From: Burkholderia catarinensis
GTDB taxonomy: Bacteria > Pseudomonadota > Gammaproteobacteria > Burkholderiales > Burkholderiaceae
Reading direction: 5' to 3'
DNA: 59,462 bases
NCBI RefSeq assembly: GCF_001883705.2
Contig: NZ_MDEQ02000037.1
Span: forward strand, 1-59,462
Shown here piece by piece: positions 36,745 to 47,711 of the stretch. Below the pieces are notes generated by a model, which ran no database searches, was not told the DNA's origin, and saw only the letters and a list, made by a program, of their open reading frames with translations. The position numbers and the translations under genes were made by a program. Numbering within the stretch: position 1 is the first letter of the stretch; every line of letters begins with the position of its first letter.

Positions 36745-37701
36745 GTGTCCAAGTCCTCAGAAAAACTCGATCTCGCCACACGTGCCGCGTGGCTCTACTA
36801 CGTCGCGGGCGACACGCAGAACGAAATCGCCGAAAAGCTGCAGGTGTCGCGCCCGGTCGCGCAGCGCCTCGTCGCGTTCGCGGTCGAGAAGAACCTGATC
36901 CGCGTGCGCGTCGACCACCAGCTCGCCGACTGTCTCGATCTCGGCGCGCAACTGTCGAAACGCTATGGCCTCGCGATGTGCGAAGTCGTGCCCGTCGATG
37001 CCGATGCGCCCGACGCGATCGACCGCAAGCTCGCGGTCGCCGGCGCGCAGGTGATGGAGCGCTACCTGAACGAAACGCGGCCGATGGTGATCGCGGTCAG
37101 CAGCGGCCGGACGCTGAAGGCCGCGGTCGCGCAGATCGCGCAGATCGACCGGCCGCAGCACCGGCTCGTGTCGATGGTCGGCGCGATCGCGGCCGACGGT
37201 TCATCGAACCGCTACGACGTCGCGCAATACATCTCCGAGAAAACCGGCAGCAAGCACTTCCTGCTGCCCGCGCCGCTGTTCGCCGACAGCGACGCCGAGC
37301 GCGCGCAGTGGTGCAATCACCGACTGTACCGGATCGTCGAGGCGCTGTCGGGCAAGGCCGACGTCGCGTTCGTCGGGATCGGCAACATCGGCCCGCACTG
37401 CCCGCTCTACGAAGACGGCTTCATCACCGAACAGGAGCGCGACGAGATGACCGCGCTCGGCGCGGTGGCCGAGCTGCTCGGCGTGCCGATCGACGCGCAG
37501 GGCACGCAGATCGCCGTGTCGACGAGCGCACGCGTGACGAGCGTCTCGCTCGCCACGCCGCCGAAACTGCCGACGATCGCGTTCGCAGGCGGCCCGAAGA
37601 AGCACGATGCGGTGATCGCCGCGCTGCGCGGCGGCTGGCTGTCGGGGCTCGTCACCGACGAAACCTGCGCGCGCGCCGCGCTCGACGCGAAGGCGGCCTG
37701 A
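36745..37701 (+). CDS. SorC/DeoR-type sugar regulator
   Basis: A 318-residue regulator from a GTG start at SKSSEKLDLATRAAWLYY, which places the helix-turn-helix (GDTQNEIAEKLQVSRPVAQRLV) where SorC proteins have it; an ATG at 36688 would add 19 residues of poor Pro/Arg-rich sequence. The rest is the sugar-phosphate-binding SorC domain (about residues 60-315) with SSGRTLKAAV, GNIGPHCPLY and VTDETCARAAL. SorC proteins sense phosphorylated sugars and bind palindromic operators. It is the best candidate to bind the elements before dalD and before the polyol operon at 49492. Confidence 0.9.
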   Translation: MSKSSEKLDLATRAAWLYYVAGDTQNEIAEKLQVSRPVAQRLVAFAVEKNLIRVRVDHQLADCLDLGAQLSKRYGLAMCEVVPVDADAPDAIDRKLAVAGAQVMERYLNETRPMVIAVSSGRTLKAAVAQIAQIDRPQHRLVSMVGAIAADGSSNRYDVAQYISEKTGSKHFLLPAPLFADSDAERAQWCNHRLYRIVEALSGKADVAFVGIGNIGPHCPLYEDGFITEQERDEMTALGAVAELLGVPIDAQGTQIAVSTSARVTSVSLATPPKLPTIAFAGGPKKHDAVIAALRGGWLSGLVTDETCARAALDAKAA

Positions 37702-37728
37702 CGCCGCAGCCGCACGCCGCAGCCGGGC

Positions 37729-38940
37729 TCAGGCCGAGCGCGGCGCCGGAAACGCATGCCGTCGCGCGCGCCACGCGCCGACCCACGCAGCCGCCAGCAG
37801 CGCGACGAGCACCCACGGAATCGCGCGGGCGCCCGTTGCGCCGAGCAGCATCCCGCCCGCGATGCCGCCGCCCGCGATCGCGAGATTCCACACCGTCACG
37901 AGCATCGACTGCGCGACGTCGGCAGCGTCGCCTGCCGCGTTCGCGGTGGCCGTCTGGAACAGCGTCGGCGCGCCGCCGAACGCGAACCCCCACAGCGCGA
38001 CGCCCGCATAGACGGTCGTCATCCCGGAGCCGGCGCCGAGCAGCGCCGCCGCGAGCGCGAACAGCGCGATGCTGGCGAGCGTCAGGCGTCGCTGCGCGGC
38101 GCCGATCCACGCGCCCGTCAACGCGATGCCGGCCAGCGACGCGATGCCGAACACGAACAGCACCGCATCGACCTGCTCGCCCATCCGCACGCCCGCGAGG
38201 AACGGCGCGACGTATGTGTACAGCATGTTGTGCGCGAGCACGTACGCGAACATCACCAGCAGCACCGGCCGCACGCCGGGCAGCGTCATCACGCCGAGCA
38301 CCGGCTCGCGTGCGCCGGCCTGCTGCCCCGGATAATCGGGCACGCGCATGCGGATCCAGCCGATCAGCATGAGCGCCGCGAGCGTGATGCCCGCGAACGC
38401 GACGCGCCAGCCGAGCGCCGCACCGAGCGCGGTGCCGGCCGGAATGCCGATCGACATCGCGACCGGCGCGCCGAGCATCGCGACCGCGATCGCGCGGCCG
38501 CGCAGCGACGCGCCGACCATCCGGCTCGCGTAGCCGGCCAGCAGCGCCCACAGCAGCCCGGCCGCCATGCCGGCGACGAAGCGCGCGGCGAGCGTCACCG
38601 CGTAGTACGGCGACACGGCCGTCAGCGCATTCGACACGACGAAGCCGGCCAGCGCCGCGAGCAGCAGGCGGCGCCGGCGCATCGTGCGCGTCGCGGCGAC
38701 GAGCGGAATCGCCGCGACGATCGAGCCGAGCGCATACACGGTCACGAGCTGGCCGATCAGCGCCTCGGGCACGCGCAGGTCGGCGCTCATCAGCGGCAGC
38801 AGCCCGGCAGGCAACGCTTCGGTGAGGATCGTGATGAAGCCGGCCGTCGCGAGCGCCAGCAGGTTCGCGACCGGCAGGCGCTCGCGCGCCGGCGCCGGCC
38901 CGACGGAAACCTCGCCGTCAATCAACGGGCAGTCGCTCAT
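37729..38940 (-). CDS. MFS transporter, AraJ/sugar-efflux type
   Basis: A 403-residue inner-membrane protein with twelve predicted helices. TILTEALPAGLLPLMSADL in helix 1 and GYASRMVGASLRGRAIA are typical of the DHA1 group containing AraJ, YdhP and other arabinose/drug exporters. Its ATG overlaps the serine hydrolase stop (ATGA), so both are translated together. A terminal stop lies 27 bases from that of sorC, in convergent orientation. Cargo unknown. Confidence 0.87.
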   Translation of the reverse strand: MSDCPLIDGEVSVGPAPARERLPVANLLALATAGFITILTEALPAGLLPLMSADLRVPEALIGQLVTVYALGSIVAAIPLVAATRTMRRRRLLLAALAGFVVSNALTAVSPYYAVTLAARFVAGMAAGLLWALLAGYASRMVGASLRGRAIAVAMLGAPVAMSIGIPAGTALGAALGWRVAFAGITLAALMLIGWIRMRVPDYPGQQAGAREPVLGVMTLPGVRPVLLVMFAYVLAHNMLYTYVAPFLAGVRMGEQVDAVLFVFGIASLAGIALTGAWIGAAQRRLTLASIALFALAAALLGAGSGMTTVYAGVALWGFAFGGAPTLFQTATANAAGDAADVAQSMLVTVWNLAIAGGGIAGGMLLGATGARAIPWVLVALLAAAWVGAWRARRHAFPAPRSA

Positions 38941-40133
38941 GTCGCGCTCCCGACATCGACGCCGTAGACCGCATCGCGCACGTCGGTCACGATCCGCCCG
39001 TGCATGCCCTCGTACAGCGTGTTGGTCAGCGCGACGACCGTCAGCCCGGCCGCGCGGTCGACGAACCATGCATGCCCGTACGCGCCGCCCCAGCGCCAGG
39101 TGCCGACCGACTCCGGCGACTGCGCGGCCGCCGGATCGCGCAGCACCGAAAAGCCGAGCCCGAAGCCGAAACCCGGCGCATCCTGCAGTTCGTGCGCACC
39201 CGGCTGGATGCGCGCCATCTCGTCGATCCATGCGCGCTTGAGCCAGCCGTCGCGGCCCGTGCGCAGCGCATCGAGCAGCGTCACGCAATCGCGCGCGGTG
39301 CCGATCATCCCCGCGCCGCCCGACGGCCACGCATCGCGATCGAACCCGCGCGCCGGCTCGAAGCGGATGCCGACCGTGCCGTCGAACGCCGGCACGAGAT
39401 CGACGTCCGCCATCCGGCGCGGCGCACCCGGCGTGCTCACGTAAGGCGTCGCGAAGCGCGCGGCGTCGTGCGCGACGAACGCGGTATCGGTCATCCCGAG
39501 CGGCGTCGTGACGAGCGCGGCCACCGCGTCGGCGAGCGGCCGCCCGTCGACCGCCTCGATCAGCGCGCCGACCACGTCGGTTGCGAGCGAATAGCCCCAC
39601 GACGTTCCCGGCGCGAACTGCAGCGGCACGCCGGCAATGCGCCGCACGTTCTCGGCGAGCGAGATGCCCGCGCGATCCATCCCGTCGGACACGCCGGCGC
39701 GCGCATACGGGCCGTCGCCGTCGGCTTCGAGGAAGCGGTAGCCGAGGCCGGCCGTATGCGACAGCAGATGGCGCAACGTGATCGCGGCCGGCGCGCCGTC
39801 GGGCAGCACCGGGCGGAATTCGGGCAGCCAGCGCGCGACCGGTTCGTCGAGCGCGATGCTTCCTGCCGCGACCAGCCGCATCGCGGCGGCCGTCACGACC
39901 GGCTTCGAGACCGATGCGAGCCGGAACAGCGTGTCTTCCCGCATCGGCGTACCGGCTTCGCGATCGGCCAGCCCGGCAGCGCGCGCATAGTGCAGTTCGC
40001 CGTCGCGCGCGACCAGCACGACCGCGCCGACCATGCGCGCGTCGGCAAGCGCGCGATCGAGCACGCCGTCGAGCCGGTGGCGCAGCGCGGCGTCCGGTCC
40101 GGCGCGATGGGCGGTGACAGGCAGGGATGACAT
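38937..40133 (-). CDS. EstB-like serine hydrolase (family VIII esterase / beta-lactamase fold)
   Basis: A 398-residue beta-lactamase-fold protein. The nucleophile motif SVSK is at residues 74-77, the tyrosine at 181 (WGYSLATD) and a tryptophan at 348 (TWRWGG). The spacing agrees with Burkholderia gladioli EstB (Ser75, Tyr181, Trp348, cited from memory). Such enzymes cleave short-chain and acetylated esters and usually not lactams. No signal peptide is obvious. The stop overlaps the MFS start, and a LysR gene lies divergent 113 bases away. Confidence 0.87.
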   Translation of the reverse strand: MSSLPVTAHRAGPDAALRHRLDGVLDRALADARMVGAVVLVARDGELHYARAAGLADREAGTPMREDTLFRLASVSKPVVTAAAMRLVAAGSIALDEPVARWLPEFRPVLPDGAPAAITLRHLLSHTAGLGYRFLEADGDGPYARAGVSDGMDRAGISLAENVRRIAGVPLQFAPGTSWGYSLATDVVGALIEAVDGRPLADAVAALVTTPLGMTDTAFVAHDAARFATPYVSTPGAPRRMADVDLVPAFDGTVGIRFEPARGFDRDAWPSGGAGMIGTARDCVTLLDALRTGRDGWLKRAWIDEMARIQPGAHELQDAPGFGFGLGFSVLRDPAAAQSPESVGTWRWGGAYGHAWFVDRAAGLTVVALTNTLYEGMHGRIVTDVRDAVYGVDVGSAT

Positions 40134-40246
40134 GGCGTGACCTCATACAGTGAAGGAACGCCCATCGTAGAGAGCCGACGCAAGAAGAAAAACCGGGTTA
40201 GAGTTCCGGACAATCCGGACGCCGGCGTCCGCAATCGGAAACCTTC

Positions 40247-41131
40247 ATGGAAAATCTCGGCGGCTTCGTCGTGTTCGTTCAGGTCGCGGAAACGCGCAGT
40301 TTCGTCGCGGCCGGCCGCGCGCTCGGGCTGTCGGCGTCGGCGATCGGCAAGCGCATCGCGCGGCTCGAGGCGCGCCTGAACGTGCGGCTCTTTCACCGCA
40401 GCACGCGCAGCATCACGCTGACGGCCGAAGGCACGCGCTTTCTCGAACGGTGCCGGCGCGTGATCGCCGAGATCGACGCGGCCGAACGGGAACTGACGCA
40501 CAGCGCCGAAGCGCCGCGCGGGCGTTTGCGCGTGAGCCTGCCGACGATCGGCACGCTGCTGCTGCCGGTGCTCGCCGATTTCATGGCCGCGTATCCGGAG
40601 ATCGAGCTCGACATCGATTTCAGCGACCGGCTCGTCGACGTCGTCGACGAAGGGTTCGACGCGGTGCTGCGCACCGGCCAGCCGTCGGATTCGCGGCTGT
40701 CGTCGCGGCTGCTCGGCCATTTCCGCCAGCACCTCGTCGCGTCGCCCGACTATCTCGACCGGCACGGCACGCCGCGCACGCCGGCCGATCTCGCGCGGCA
40801 CCGCTGCCTGCATTACCGCTTCCCGAGCAGCGGCAAGCTCGAAACCTGGCCGCTGCGCGTGCCGCGCTCGGGCATGCCGCCCGAGGTGCCCGTATCGATG
40901 GTCAGCAACAGCGCGGAAACGCGCCTGTGCTTCACGATGCGCGGGCTCGGCATCGCGTGCCTGCCCGAATTCTTCGTGCGCGGCGCGCTCGACGGCGGCA
41001 CGCTGCGCGCGGTGCTCGACGAACACGTCGAGAGCCGCACGCAGCTCCATGCACTGTGGCCGTCAGGCCGGCATCCGACACCGAAGCTGCGCGCGTTCGT
41101 CGACTATATGGCCGCGCACCTGCGCCTCTGA
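40247..41131 (+). CDS. LysR-family regulator
   Basis: A 294-residue protein with an N-terminal winged helix (ENLGGFVVFVQVAETRSF, then LGLSASAIGKRIARLEARL) and the effector domain from about residue 88. It belongs to the CrgA/DsdC-like group with a short N-terminus. It is divergent from the esterase-MFS pair and likely controls it. It converges on the ABC ATPase gene, 19 bases away. Confidence 0.91.
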   Translation: MENLGGFVVFVQVAETRSFVAAGRALGLSASAIGKRIARLEARLNVRLFHRSTRSITLTAEGTRFLERCRRVIAEIDAAERELTHSAEAPRGRLRVSLPTIGTLLLPVLADFMAAYPEIELDIDFSDRLVDVVDEGFDAVLRTGQPSDSRLSSRLLGHFRQHLVASPDYLDRHGTPRTPADLARHRCLHYRFPSSGKLETWPLRVPRSGMPPEVPVSMVSNSAETRLCFTMRGLGIACLPEFFVRGALDGGTLRAVLDEHVESRTQLHALWPSGRHPTPKLRAFVDYMAAHLRL

Positions 41132-41150
41132 CCGACGAGGCCGCGAATCG

Positions 41151-42260
<1,110 letters not shown>

Positions 42261-42322
42261 GATCTGTCTCCGTTCGTTCGTGATGCGCCGCGTCGAACGC
42301 GGCGCGCAGTCGTTCGTGGTTG

Positions 42323-43051
42323 CTAGTTCGGCAGCACCGCGCCGGTCGCCTGCCAGCGCGCGACGTAACCGGGCAGCTCGTGCATGTCGTCGAATACGTG
42401 GCGCGCGCCGATCCCGCGCAGCGCGTCGATCTGCGCGGCCGATGCATGCCCGCCGCCGACGAAGCCGAGCACGGTCATGCCGGCCGCGGCCGCCGCGGTG
42501 ATGCCGGTCACGCTGTCCTCGACGACCAGGCAGTGCGCGGGCGCCGCGCCGAGCGTGCGCGCGGCCGCGAGATACACGTCCGGCGCCGGTTTCGGCCGCG
42601 CGACGGAATCCGCGCAGAACAGCCGGTCGCCGAAGAAGCGCGCGAGGCCCGTGCGCGCGAGCGCCGCCTCGACGTAGGCGCGATAGCTGTTGCTCGCGCA
42701 GGCCGTCGTGAGTCGAATCGCGGCCAGCGCCGCATCGATGCCGTCGACCATCGGCGCATTGACGGCCGCTGCCTCGACCGCGCGGCGGATCGCATCGACG
42801 TCGCCGGCCGACAGCGTGCGGCCGACGGCCTCGCCAGCGCCGGCCAGCACGCGCTCGATCCTCAGCCCAAGCAGCGGCATCACGGCCGGCCGCGCATCGA
42901 CGCCCGGCCAGCGCGCATCGAGTTCGCGCACGATCACGTCGGCGGCCACGGCCTCGCTGTCGATCAGCACGCCGTCGCAATCGCAGATCAGGACATTCAT
43001 GCCTTCGCCGGCCGCGCCTTCGCCGGTCGCACCTTCGCCGGCCGCGCTCAT
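42323..43051 (-). CDS. HAD-family sugar phosphatase
   Basis: A 242-residue HAD subfamily IA protein (phosphoglycolate/beta-phosphoglucomutase-like). The nucleophile motif DCDGVLIDSEA is at 24-34, the Thr/Ser motif in TTACASNSYRAY, Lys in VARPKPAPDVYL and the acidic pair in VVEDSVTGI. Translation from the ATG at 43051 overlaps the permease stop as ATGA and adds a Gly-Glu-rich extension made by a 15-bp repeat; the ATG at 43000 gives the normal start. Genes of this kind occur in the mannitol/sorbitol operons of Rhodobacter and Pseudomonas. It may remove a dead-end sugar phosphate. Confidence 0.85.
   Translation of the reverse strand: MSAAGEGATGEGAAGEGMNVLICDCDGVLIDSEAVAADVIVRELDARWPGVDARPAVMPLLGLRIERVLAGAGEAVGRTLSAGDVDAIRRAVEAAAVNAPMVDGIDAALAAIRLTTACASNSYRAYVEAALARTGLARFFGDRLFCADSVARPKPAPDVYLAAARTLGAAPAHCLVVEDSVTGITAAAAAGMTVLGFVGGGHASAAQIDALRGIGARHVFDDMHELPGYVARWQATGAVLPN
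43001..43045. repeat. Three 15-bp tandem repeats at the HAD gene start
   Basis: Three copies of GCCTTCGCCGGYCGC (first base A in the third), differing by one base each. In the HAD reading frame they code for the pentapeptide Ala-Ala/Thr-Gly-Glu-Gly three times, between the two candidate starts. Length in multiples of 15 keeps the frame. Confidence 0.85.
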
Positions 43052-43899
43052 TTGACCGCCCCGAACGTGAGCCCGCGCACGAGCTGCTTCTGCGACAGCC
43101 AGCCGACGATCAGGATCGGCGCGACCGCGAGCAGGGATGCTGCGGACAGCTTCGCCCAGAACAGCCCCTCCGGGCTCGAGTACGACGCGATGAACACGGT
43201 CAGCGGTGCGGCGTTCGAGCTCGACAGGTTGATGCTCCAGAACGCCTCGTTCCACGACAGGATCACGAGCAGCAGCGCGGTGGACGCGAGCCCGGGCAGC
43301 GCCATCGGCATCAGCAGGTAGACGATCTCCTGCCACGTCGACGCGCCGTCGATGCGCCCGGCTTCCAGGATGTCCTTCGGAATCTCGTTGAAATACGTGA
43401 AGGTCATCCACACCGCGATCGGCAGGTTGATCAGCGTGTAGACGATCACGAGGCCCGACACCGTGTCGAGCAGCCCCGCGTTCTTCCACAGCAGGTAGAT
43501 CGGCACGAGCACGCCCACCGACGGCATCATCTTCGTCGACAGCATCCACAACAGCACCTTCTGCGTGCGGCGGTTCGGGAAGAACGCCATCGCGTACGCG
43601 GCCGGCACCGCGAACAGCAGCGAGATCACCGTGACGCCCGCCGAGATCAGCACCGAATTCCACGCGAACGCGAAGTAGTTGCTGCGCGCGAACACCTCGC
43701 GGAAGCTGTCGAGCGTCGGCATGAAGAACAGCGTCGATGCGTACGCCTGCTGCTCGGTCTTGAACGCGGTGATCGCCATCCAGAAGATCGGGAAGAACAG
43801 CAGCAGCGCGATCAGCCACGCAAGCGTGCCGGGCAACGCGCGTCGCACGAGGTCGAATGCAGCCGGCGCGCGCCGGCCTTGCAAAGTCAGATCGCTCAT
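43048..43899 (-). CDS. Sugar-alcohol ABC transporter permease (MalG type)
   Basis: A 283-residue inner-membrane protein with six helices. The ATPase-contact EAA loop reads EAGRIDGASTWQEIVYLLMPMALPG (landmarks near residue 185). Start and stop overlap its neighbours by four bases (ATGA) on both sides, so it is coupled to the other permease and the HAD gene. It belongs to the CUT1 family, with SmoG/MtlG as probable counterparts. Confidence 0.92.
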   Translation of the reverse strand: MSDLTLQGRRAPAAFDLVRRALPGTLAWLIALLLFFPIFWMAITAFKTEQQAYASTLFFMPTLDSFREVFARSNYFAFAWNSVLISAGVTVISLLFAVPAAYAMAFFPNRRTQKVLLWMLSTKMMPSVGVLVPIYLLWKNAGLLDTVSGLVIVYTLINLPIAVWMTFTYFNEIPKDILEAGRIDGASTWQEIVYLLMPMALPGLASTALLLVILSWNEAFWSINLSSSNAAPLTVFIASYSSPEGLFWAKLSAASLLAVAPILIVGWLSQKQLVRGLTFGAVK

Positions 43900-44843
43900 T
43901 TTTCGTATTCTCCCTTCAGGTTGCGCGCGAGCATCCGCACGAGGAAGAACGACACGACGTTCGCGACCACGACGGCGATGATGCCGCCGGCGGACGCGAG
44001 GCCGACGTCGAACTGCTGCAGGCCGAGCGCGTAGATCAGATACGACAGGTTGGTCGTCGCATTACCGGGGCCGCCGCCGGTCGTCGTGTAGATTTCCGCG
44101 AAGATCGACAGCAGGAAGATCGTTTCCATCATCACGACCACGGCGATCGCGCGCTTCAGGTGCGGCAGCGTGATGTAGAAGAACATCGCGATCGGGCCGG
44201 CGCCGTCGATGCGCGCGGCTTCCTTCTGCTCCTGGTCGAGCGACTGGATCGCGGTGAACAGGATCAGGAACGCGAACGGCAGCCATTGCCACGCGACGAT
44301 GATGATCACCGCGGTGAGCGGGTAATCGGCGAACCAGTCGATCGGCGTCATCCCGAGCGCGCGCATCGCGGTCGCGACGAGCCCGTACACCGGATGCAGG
44401 ATCATGTTCTTCCAGATCAGCGCGGACACCGTCGGCATCACGAAGAACGGCGCGATCGCGAGCAGCCGCGCGACGCCCTGCCCGTAGAACTTGCGGTCGA
44501 ACAGCACGGCCATCAGCACGCCGCCGATCACCGTGATCGCGAGCACCGCGCCGATCAGCACGAGCGTGTGCCAGATCGCGGGCAGGAACGACGGATCGGT
44601 CGCGAGGAAGCGGTAGTTGTCGAGCCCCGCGAAGCCCTTCACGTCCGGGTTCAGCAGGTTGTAGCGCGAGAACGAATACCAGATCGTCATCGCGAGCGGA
44701 ATCGACATCCACAGCAGCAGCACCGCGACGGACGGCGACACGAGCCAGCTCGCGCCGCCTCGCGCGCGGCGCGGCGCGCCCGGCGGCAGCGACGCGTCGC
44801 CGACCGACGGCGCGTGACTCAGGGGAAGACGCAGGTGACGCAT
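43896..44843 (-). CDS. Sugar-alcohol ABC transporter permease (MalF type)
   Basis: A 315-residue inner-membrane protein, six helices after a 35-residue cytoplasmic start with PGAPRRARGG. The EAA loop is EAARIDGAGPIAMFFYITLP. WYSFSRYNLLNP and GGGPGNATTNLSYLIY are signatures of the polyol/glycerol-phosphate CUT1 permeases. It overlaps the next permease by four bases. It is separated from the binding-protein gene by 114 bases that contain a strong hairpin. Confidence 0.92.
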   Translation of the reverse strand: MRHLRLPLSHAPSVGDASLPPGAPRRARGGASWLVSPSVAVLLLWMSIPLAMTIWYSFSRYNLLNPDVKGFAGLDNYRFLATDPSFLPAIWHTLVLIGAVLAITVIGGVLMAVLFDRKFYGQGVARLLAIAPFFVMPTVSALIWKNMILHPVYGLVATAMRALGMTPIDWFADYPLTAVIIIVAWQWLPFAFLILFTAIQSLDQEQKEAARIDGAGPIAMFFYITLPHLKRAIAVVVMMETIFLLSIFAEIYTTTGGGPGNATTNLSYLIYALGLQQFDVGLASAGGIIAVVVANVVSFFLVRMLARNLKGEYEK

Positions 44844-44904
44844 GATCGGGGTCCCTCCGGTTGATGCGCGGGCGCGAACGGCCTGCCCGCCTTTCGGCTT
44901 CGTC

Positions 44905-44940
44905 GGCCCGCGCCGTGCGCGACGGCGCACGGTGCGGGCC
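44905..44940 (-). terminator. Intercistronic hairpin after the binding-protein gene
   Basis: Long GC stem: GGCCCGC + CCGTGCG pairs with CGCACGG + GCGGGCC around a six-base loop, with one G-T position. It starts 17 bases after the binding-protein stop and has no T run. Position suggests a 3'-end stabiliser or partial terminator that favours binding protein over permeases, as in mal operons. Confidence 0.55.
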
Positions 44941-44957
44941 GCGCGACTTCCTTCGCG

Positions 44958-46283
<1,326 letters not shown>

Positions 46284-46358
46284 GGCATGTCTCCTGTGAT
46301 TGTTCGAAATGTCGTCGGTGTTGCGTATTGCGTATTGCGTCGTTTCCTTCGCGGCCCG

Positions 46359-47711
46359 TCACGCCGGCCGCTGCATTCCGCACGCGCGCGCATAGTGCGC
46401 GATCACGTCGCGTATCCGGTGGCGCACCCATGCGCGCGGCTCCTTCGCGAGGCCGCCCGCGCGGCACGCCGCGTAGACATCCGGCAGCCACTGCGCGACG
46501 AGCGTCTCGGGCACCGGCTGCCGCGCGAGGTTGCCGAACAGTTGCTCGACCGCGGCCGCGACGGCCGGCTGCAGCCAGTAGTAGCGGATGCGATCGCTGT
46601 AGCTGAACTGGCGCGCGAGCCGCTGCTCGGCCTCGCCGCCGCGGTAATAAGGCGCCCAGTGCTCGGGCTGCGCGCGCATCGCGGCATCGACCACGTCGCG
46701 CAATCGCGAGCGCTGCGCGGCAGCGTCGATCAGCGCGTCCTCGATGAACGTCAGCGCGAACAGCGCCTCGCGCAGCGCGAACGTCAGCGCGGGGCCGACC
46801 TTCAACACCGCGAAGTGGTCGCGCACGAGCGCCGCGAGCGCACTCTCGGTCTGGTAGTCGGTCGAATGCGCCTCGAACACGAGGCGCGGTGTCTGCAGGA
46901 TACTCGCGCCGAGCGACGCCGCCTTGGCGCTGTCGTAATCGAGCACGTGGCGATCGTCGAAGTCGACCCCGGGCTGCGCGACGATCGCGACGACGCGCGT
47001 CCACGCAGCGTCGAGCCCGGCCGCCGAGAACGCGCGGCGGTGCGCGTCGAGCGTCGCCGCGATGCTGTCGCTGCGCGTGACCGCGATTTGCGCGATCGCC
47101 GTATCGCCATCGTTGCCGCCGACTTCGCCGCCCGGCGTCGGCACTTCGGTGCCGATCACGTAGACGGGCGCGACGCCGGCGCGCGACGCCGCGTCTTCCG
47201 CCACGCGGCACAGTTCGGCCGCGCGCGCGGCGATCGTGCGGTCGTCGAGCCGCACCGGATCGTCCGCGCACGCCATGCTCGCATCGAGGTGGATCTTTTC
47301 GAAACCGGCTTCGACATACGCGGCGACCATCGCGTCGGCTTCGCGCATCGCATCGGCCGCGCGGCGATGCCGCCACGGGTTCGGGCCGAGGTGGTCGCCG
47401 CCGAGCACGAGCGCCGACGGCGGGAGCCCGCAGCGATCGGCGATCGCGTCGACGTCGCGGCGGAAATCGGCGGGCGTCATGCCCGTATAGCCGCCGAGAT
47501 GATTGACCTGGTTGCAGGTCGCCTCGATCAAGAGCGGCGAGCCGTCTGCGCGCGCGGCTTCGCAAGCGGCCTCCAGCACGAGCCGGTGTGCGCTGCAGAT
47601 CGAATAGATGCCGCGCTGCGCGTCCGCGCGATTCGCGTCGAAGATCATCCGCAACACGGCGTCGGCGTGCGCGGTGCGCGAGCGCTCGGCGAAGGTCGTC
47701 AGGCCGGACAT
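46359..47711 (-). CDS. GatZ/KbaZ-family protein, probable tagatose-6-phosphate 4-epimerase
   Basis: A 450-residue TIM-barrel protein of the GatZ/KbaZ family. Typical parts are GIYSICSAHRLVLEAA, LLIEATCNQVNHLGGYTGM, LGGDHLGPNPWRH and IHLDASMACADD. In enteric bacteria it is a non-catalytic partner of the aldolase GatY/KbaY. No GatY/KbaY gene is in this window. The Agrobacterium homologue in a galactitol pathway is reported to be a D-tagatose-6-phosphate 4-epimerase, which fits the kinase beside it. GAGGTG lies six bases upstream of ATG, inside the kinase gene, and the two genes overlap by 13 bases. Confidence 0.85.
   Translation of the reverse strand: MSGLTTFAERSRTAHADAVLRMIFDANRADAQRGIYSICSAHRLVLEAACEAARADGSPLLIEATCNQVNHLGGYTGMTPADFRRDVDAIADRCGLPPSALVLGGDHLGPNPWRHRRAADAMREADAMVAAYVEAGFEKIHLDASMACADDPVRLDDRTIAARAAELCRVAEDAASRAGVAPVYVIGTEVPTPGGEVGGNDGDTAIAQIAVTRSDSIAATLDAHRRAFSAAGLDAAWTRVVAIVAQPGVDFDDRHVLDYDSAKAASLGASILQTPRLVFEAHSTDYQTESALAALVRDHFAVLKVGPALTFALREALFALTFIEDALIDAAAQRSRLRDVVDAAMRAQPEHWAPYYRGGEAEQRLARQFSYSDRIRYYWLQPAVAAAVEQLFGNLARQPVPETLVAQWLPDVYAACRAGGLAKEPRAWVRHRIRDVIAHYARACGMQRPA

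Noticed and set aside
43001..43045. Tandem repeats as a CRISPR array
   Set aside because: Units are 15 bp with no spacers and lie within coding sequence; no cas genes are present.
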